The notes beneath the pieces were generated by a model. It had not been told where the DNA came from. It made no database searches and worked only from the letters and a program-made list of their open reading frames with translations. From Setomelanomma holmii (Eukaryota; Ascomycota; Dothideomycetes; Pleosporales; Phaeosphaeriaceae): a stretch of 17,647 bases of DNA. How positions within the stretch are numbered: position 1 is the stretch's first letter; every line of letters starts with the position of its first letter. A program made the position numbers and the translations under genes. Shown here piece after piece: positions 15,780 through 17,647 of this stretch. The DNA lies in NCBI GenBank assembly GCA_010015745.1, contig ML978404.1, positions 1 to 17,647 of the forward strand, in the 5' to 3' direction.

Positions 15780-17647
15780 ACAGATATTCGTGCTACTACA
15801 ATCCTCCAAGGTTCTGCGGACTGGACACCTTAGTATGCTGCCAAACGACGATACGCTTCCATTAAGGGCGTATGGCAGTACTGCGACCCTGATTTAGCTA
15901 CACCGTCTCTACCACCTGTTGCAGAGCCAGCTGATAATGCTACATTAGAGCACTGGAAAATATAGGAAATCAAGTCCAGATGCTAGGAGTTAATCTAAAA
16001 AGCGATTAGTGAGGTCAATCTTGAGATCTTACGCACTGTCGCAACGTCACACGCTCACCTCATTAATAGGGTGGAGTACAACGATCCCAGGAGTCAGCTT
16101 ACGACGCTCCAAAAGCACTTTAAGGTCACAGACTAACAGCGCAGGCTAGAGCTTGCCGCCAGATACAGCAATATTCAGAAGAAGCTAAAGAACCAGAGCG
16201 CCTAAGCCTGGCTAGACGAATACTCGCAAATTACATCTTAATGTGCTTAAGAGAGTATGCTAGAGATGACAGAAACCTGAGCACAGTGGCGATTCATCCA
16301 TGCTGTACAGGACTCAGGAGACGAGGCATAGGCACAAGCGCAGTTCCTTGCTATAGAGTAAGGCGAATTAAACGCTTACTTTCTAACTCTAAACCTGCAA
16401 GATTTGATCAGCTATTATGACGAACGGCACCTACGGCCTAAAACACGACTAAAACGCTAGGGAGTTTCACCTCTCTGTTGATCACAGAGCCTAAGCTAAG
16501 AGATCACCTAAAGAAGGACTGATCAACGTGCGTCTGTGGGCTCTATCATTTAGTCCTTCAGTGTTTCACTCTTAACCCTAAGGCTGAAGGCAGGTTCAAA
16601 GACTTCAAGCCTAGCACAAAGGCCTTATCTCAGCTTGTTGAAACCTTTCAGAACAAGGATACGCTTAAGAAAGTTAAGAAGGCCTACAAGGATGCAGGCA
16701 TTCAATAGACGTTCGATCTGGAGAAAGCTAAGGCTGAGTTAGCTAAACGCAAGAACTCCGCATCACGTCATGCTTATCAAGCTGACACTGCTTCAGACTG
16801 TAGCTCTGACAGATACGCGTCAAATACAGCCTGTCTTAAGCAACCCTTGCAACTATTGCAGTCAAACGCGGCATTGTCGTTGCACTCCCAATTGCTGCAG
16901 CACCAATAGGTGATGGACCCTAGATCAGATGTCTACATCTGCAACAAGACAGGATCCAATTGGAAGCAAATTAGGCTTCCTTCCTCTCAAGACACTGTAT
17001 AAGCAGGCTGTAACTCGTATCAGATACAGGCCTAGGGAGAGGTAACTCTTGACGTAAAAAGGGGCAATAAGACAGCCTCAATCACGCTCAAGAAAGTAGC
17101 ATATATCCTAGGATATGTAGCTAATATCTTCAGTCTTAGCTGTTGCAAGAAGATCTACTTCAACTTAAAGACAAACACGCTCTTTAAGGAAGATGAGTCA
17201 CTCTTCATGGATCTTGAACGAGTTGGAGGTCACTAGTTCTTGAACGCTCAAGATGCCACACAGCCTTTTCAGGCTATAGCAGCAGCTACTTCTACTCAAG
17301 CAAAGCCACCTCAAGTTGTCACTGCAATGAAAGCCCATCAGCTGCTTAGCCATCCAAGCCATCAGGCTATTGAGCATCTCAAAGACTCCACCACAGGCCT
17401 CACAGTAGGCACAAATAGGAAAGGAGAACAGTAGACAGATTCTTGCATCCCTTGCATCCAGGGCAAGATAAAAGAAGACGTCAGTCGACGTCCTAGAGCC
17501 GACAAGGCTTACCGCCCTTTCTACCGCATCATTGTCGACATTATCTAACTCCAGAAGCATAGTGAGGCCTGCTACAATGGTGATGTTTGGGCACTGCATG
17601 CAGTATGTGAGTACACAAAGCTCCACGAGATCTGTACTCTCAAGGAT
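15780..17647 (+). pseudogene. Decayed copia gag-pol (gag, protease, integrase start)
   Basis: Order in the forward direction: gag (about 15800-16440), recognisable by RRYASIKGVWQYCDP followed by a helical Gag-like region; a zinc knuckle of the form CxCGxxHxxxxC at 16529-16564; an aspartic-protease-like region near 16910-17220 whose active-site loop reads DPRSD; the HHCC integrase zinc domain (HQLLSHPSH near 17338, CIPC near 17447); and the start of the integrase core (RPF...IIVDII). The window ends before reverse transcriptase. About a dozen in-frame stops interrupt gag alone, nearly all TAA or TAG at places that read as Gln or Trp. A one-base shift near 16430-16442 changes frame between gag and the knuckle. 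It cannot encode a working polyprotein as it stands. Confidence 0.85.

Noticed and set aside
15831..17434. Reassigned TAA/TAG (Gln) genetic code
   Set aside because: The nuclear genes here end normally at TAA and TAG (LYS12 at TAG; dioxygenase, DUF1769 and F-box at TAA), so the copia stops are damage.

Overview
The window is nuclear DNA of a filamentous ascomycete. A class such as Dothideomycetes is plausible, but that is inferred from style only. The evidence is compact genes with short introns (48-106 bp, GT...AG, one GC...AG), a fungal-type homoisocitrate dehydrogenase, a secreted fungal intradiol dioxygenase, a fungal DUF1769 protein and a Ty1/copia retrotransposon with a half-tRNA primer site.

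Layout. 1-61: the 3' end of a copia LTR, identical to the LTR end at 15366-15426. 62-775: flank with one unidentified open frame. 776-1938 (-): four-exon secreted intradiol ring-cleavage dioxygenase. 2853-4017 (+): LYS12, with a roughly 0.9 kb divergent promoter shared with the dioxygenase. 4165-5248 (-): three-exon DUF1769 protein whose first intron reads as GC-AG. 5619-7156 (-): two-exon F-box protein of the FBXO31 type. 7157-8382: no recognisable gene. 8383-13888 (-): two tandem, diverged paralogs of a family I do not recognise, both with a Cys-rich CCCH-like module. 13889-15254: AT-rich, gene-free DNA with small repeats and likely transposon debris. 15255-17647: a copia element (LTR, primer-binding site, duplicated leader, decayed gag, protease and start of integrase) running off the right edge.

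The five-part left half is ordinary housekeeping and secreted-metabolism content; the genes do not form an obvious cluster. Splice structures were worked out by hand, and each multi-exon gene closes to a whole number of codons with the family C-terminus recovered (dioxygenase 327 aa, LYS12 357 aa, DUF1769 309 aa, F-box 495 aa).

The most unusual part is the paralog pair. The upstream copy keeps an open, homologous reading frame through two in-frame stops (TGA 11855-11857, TAA 11615-11617) into an acidic tail that matches the C-terminus of the other copy. The downstream copy is divided between two frames that meet at a TGATG stop/start overlap. Either both are decaying, or they use recoding or unseen splicing. 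The downstream copy also carries a degenerate 45-residue repeat array and a SUMO-interaction-like motif.
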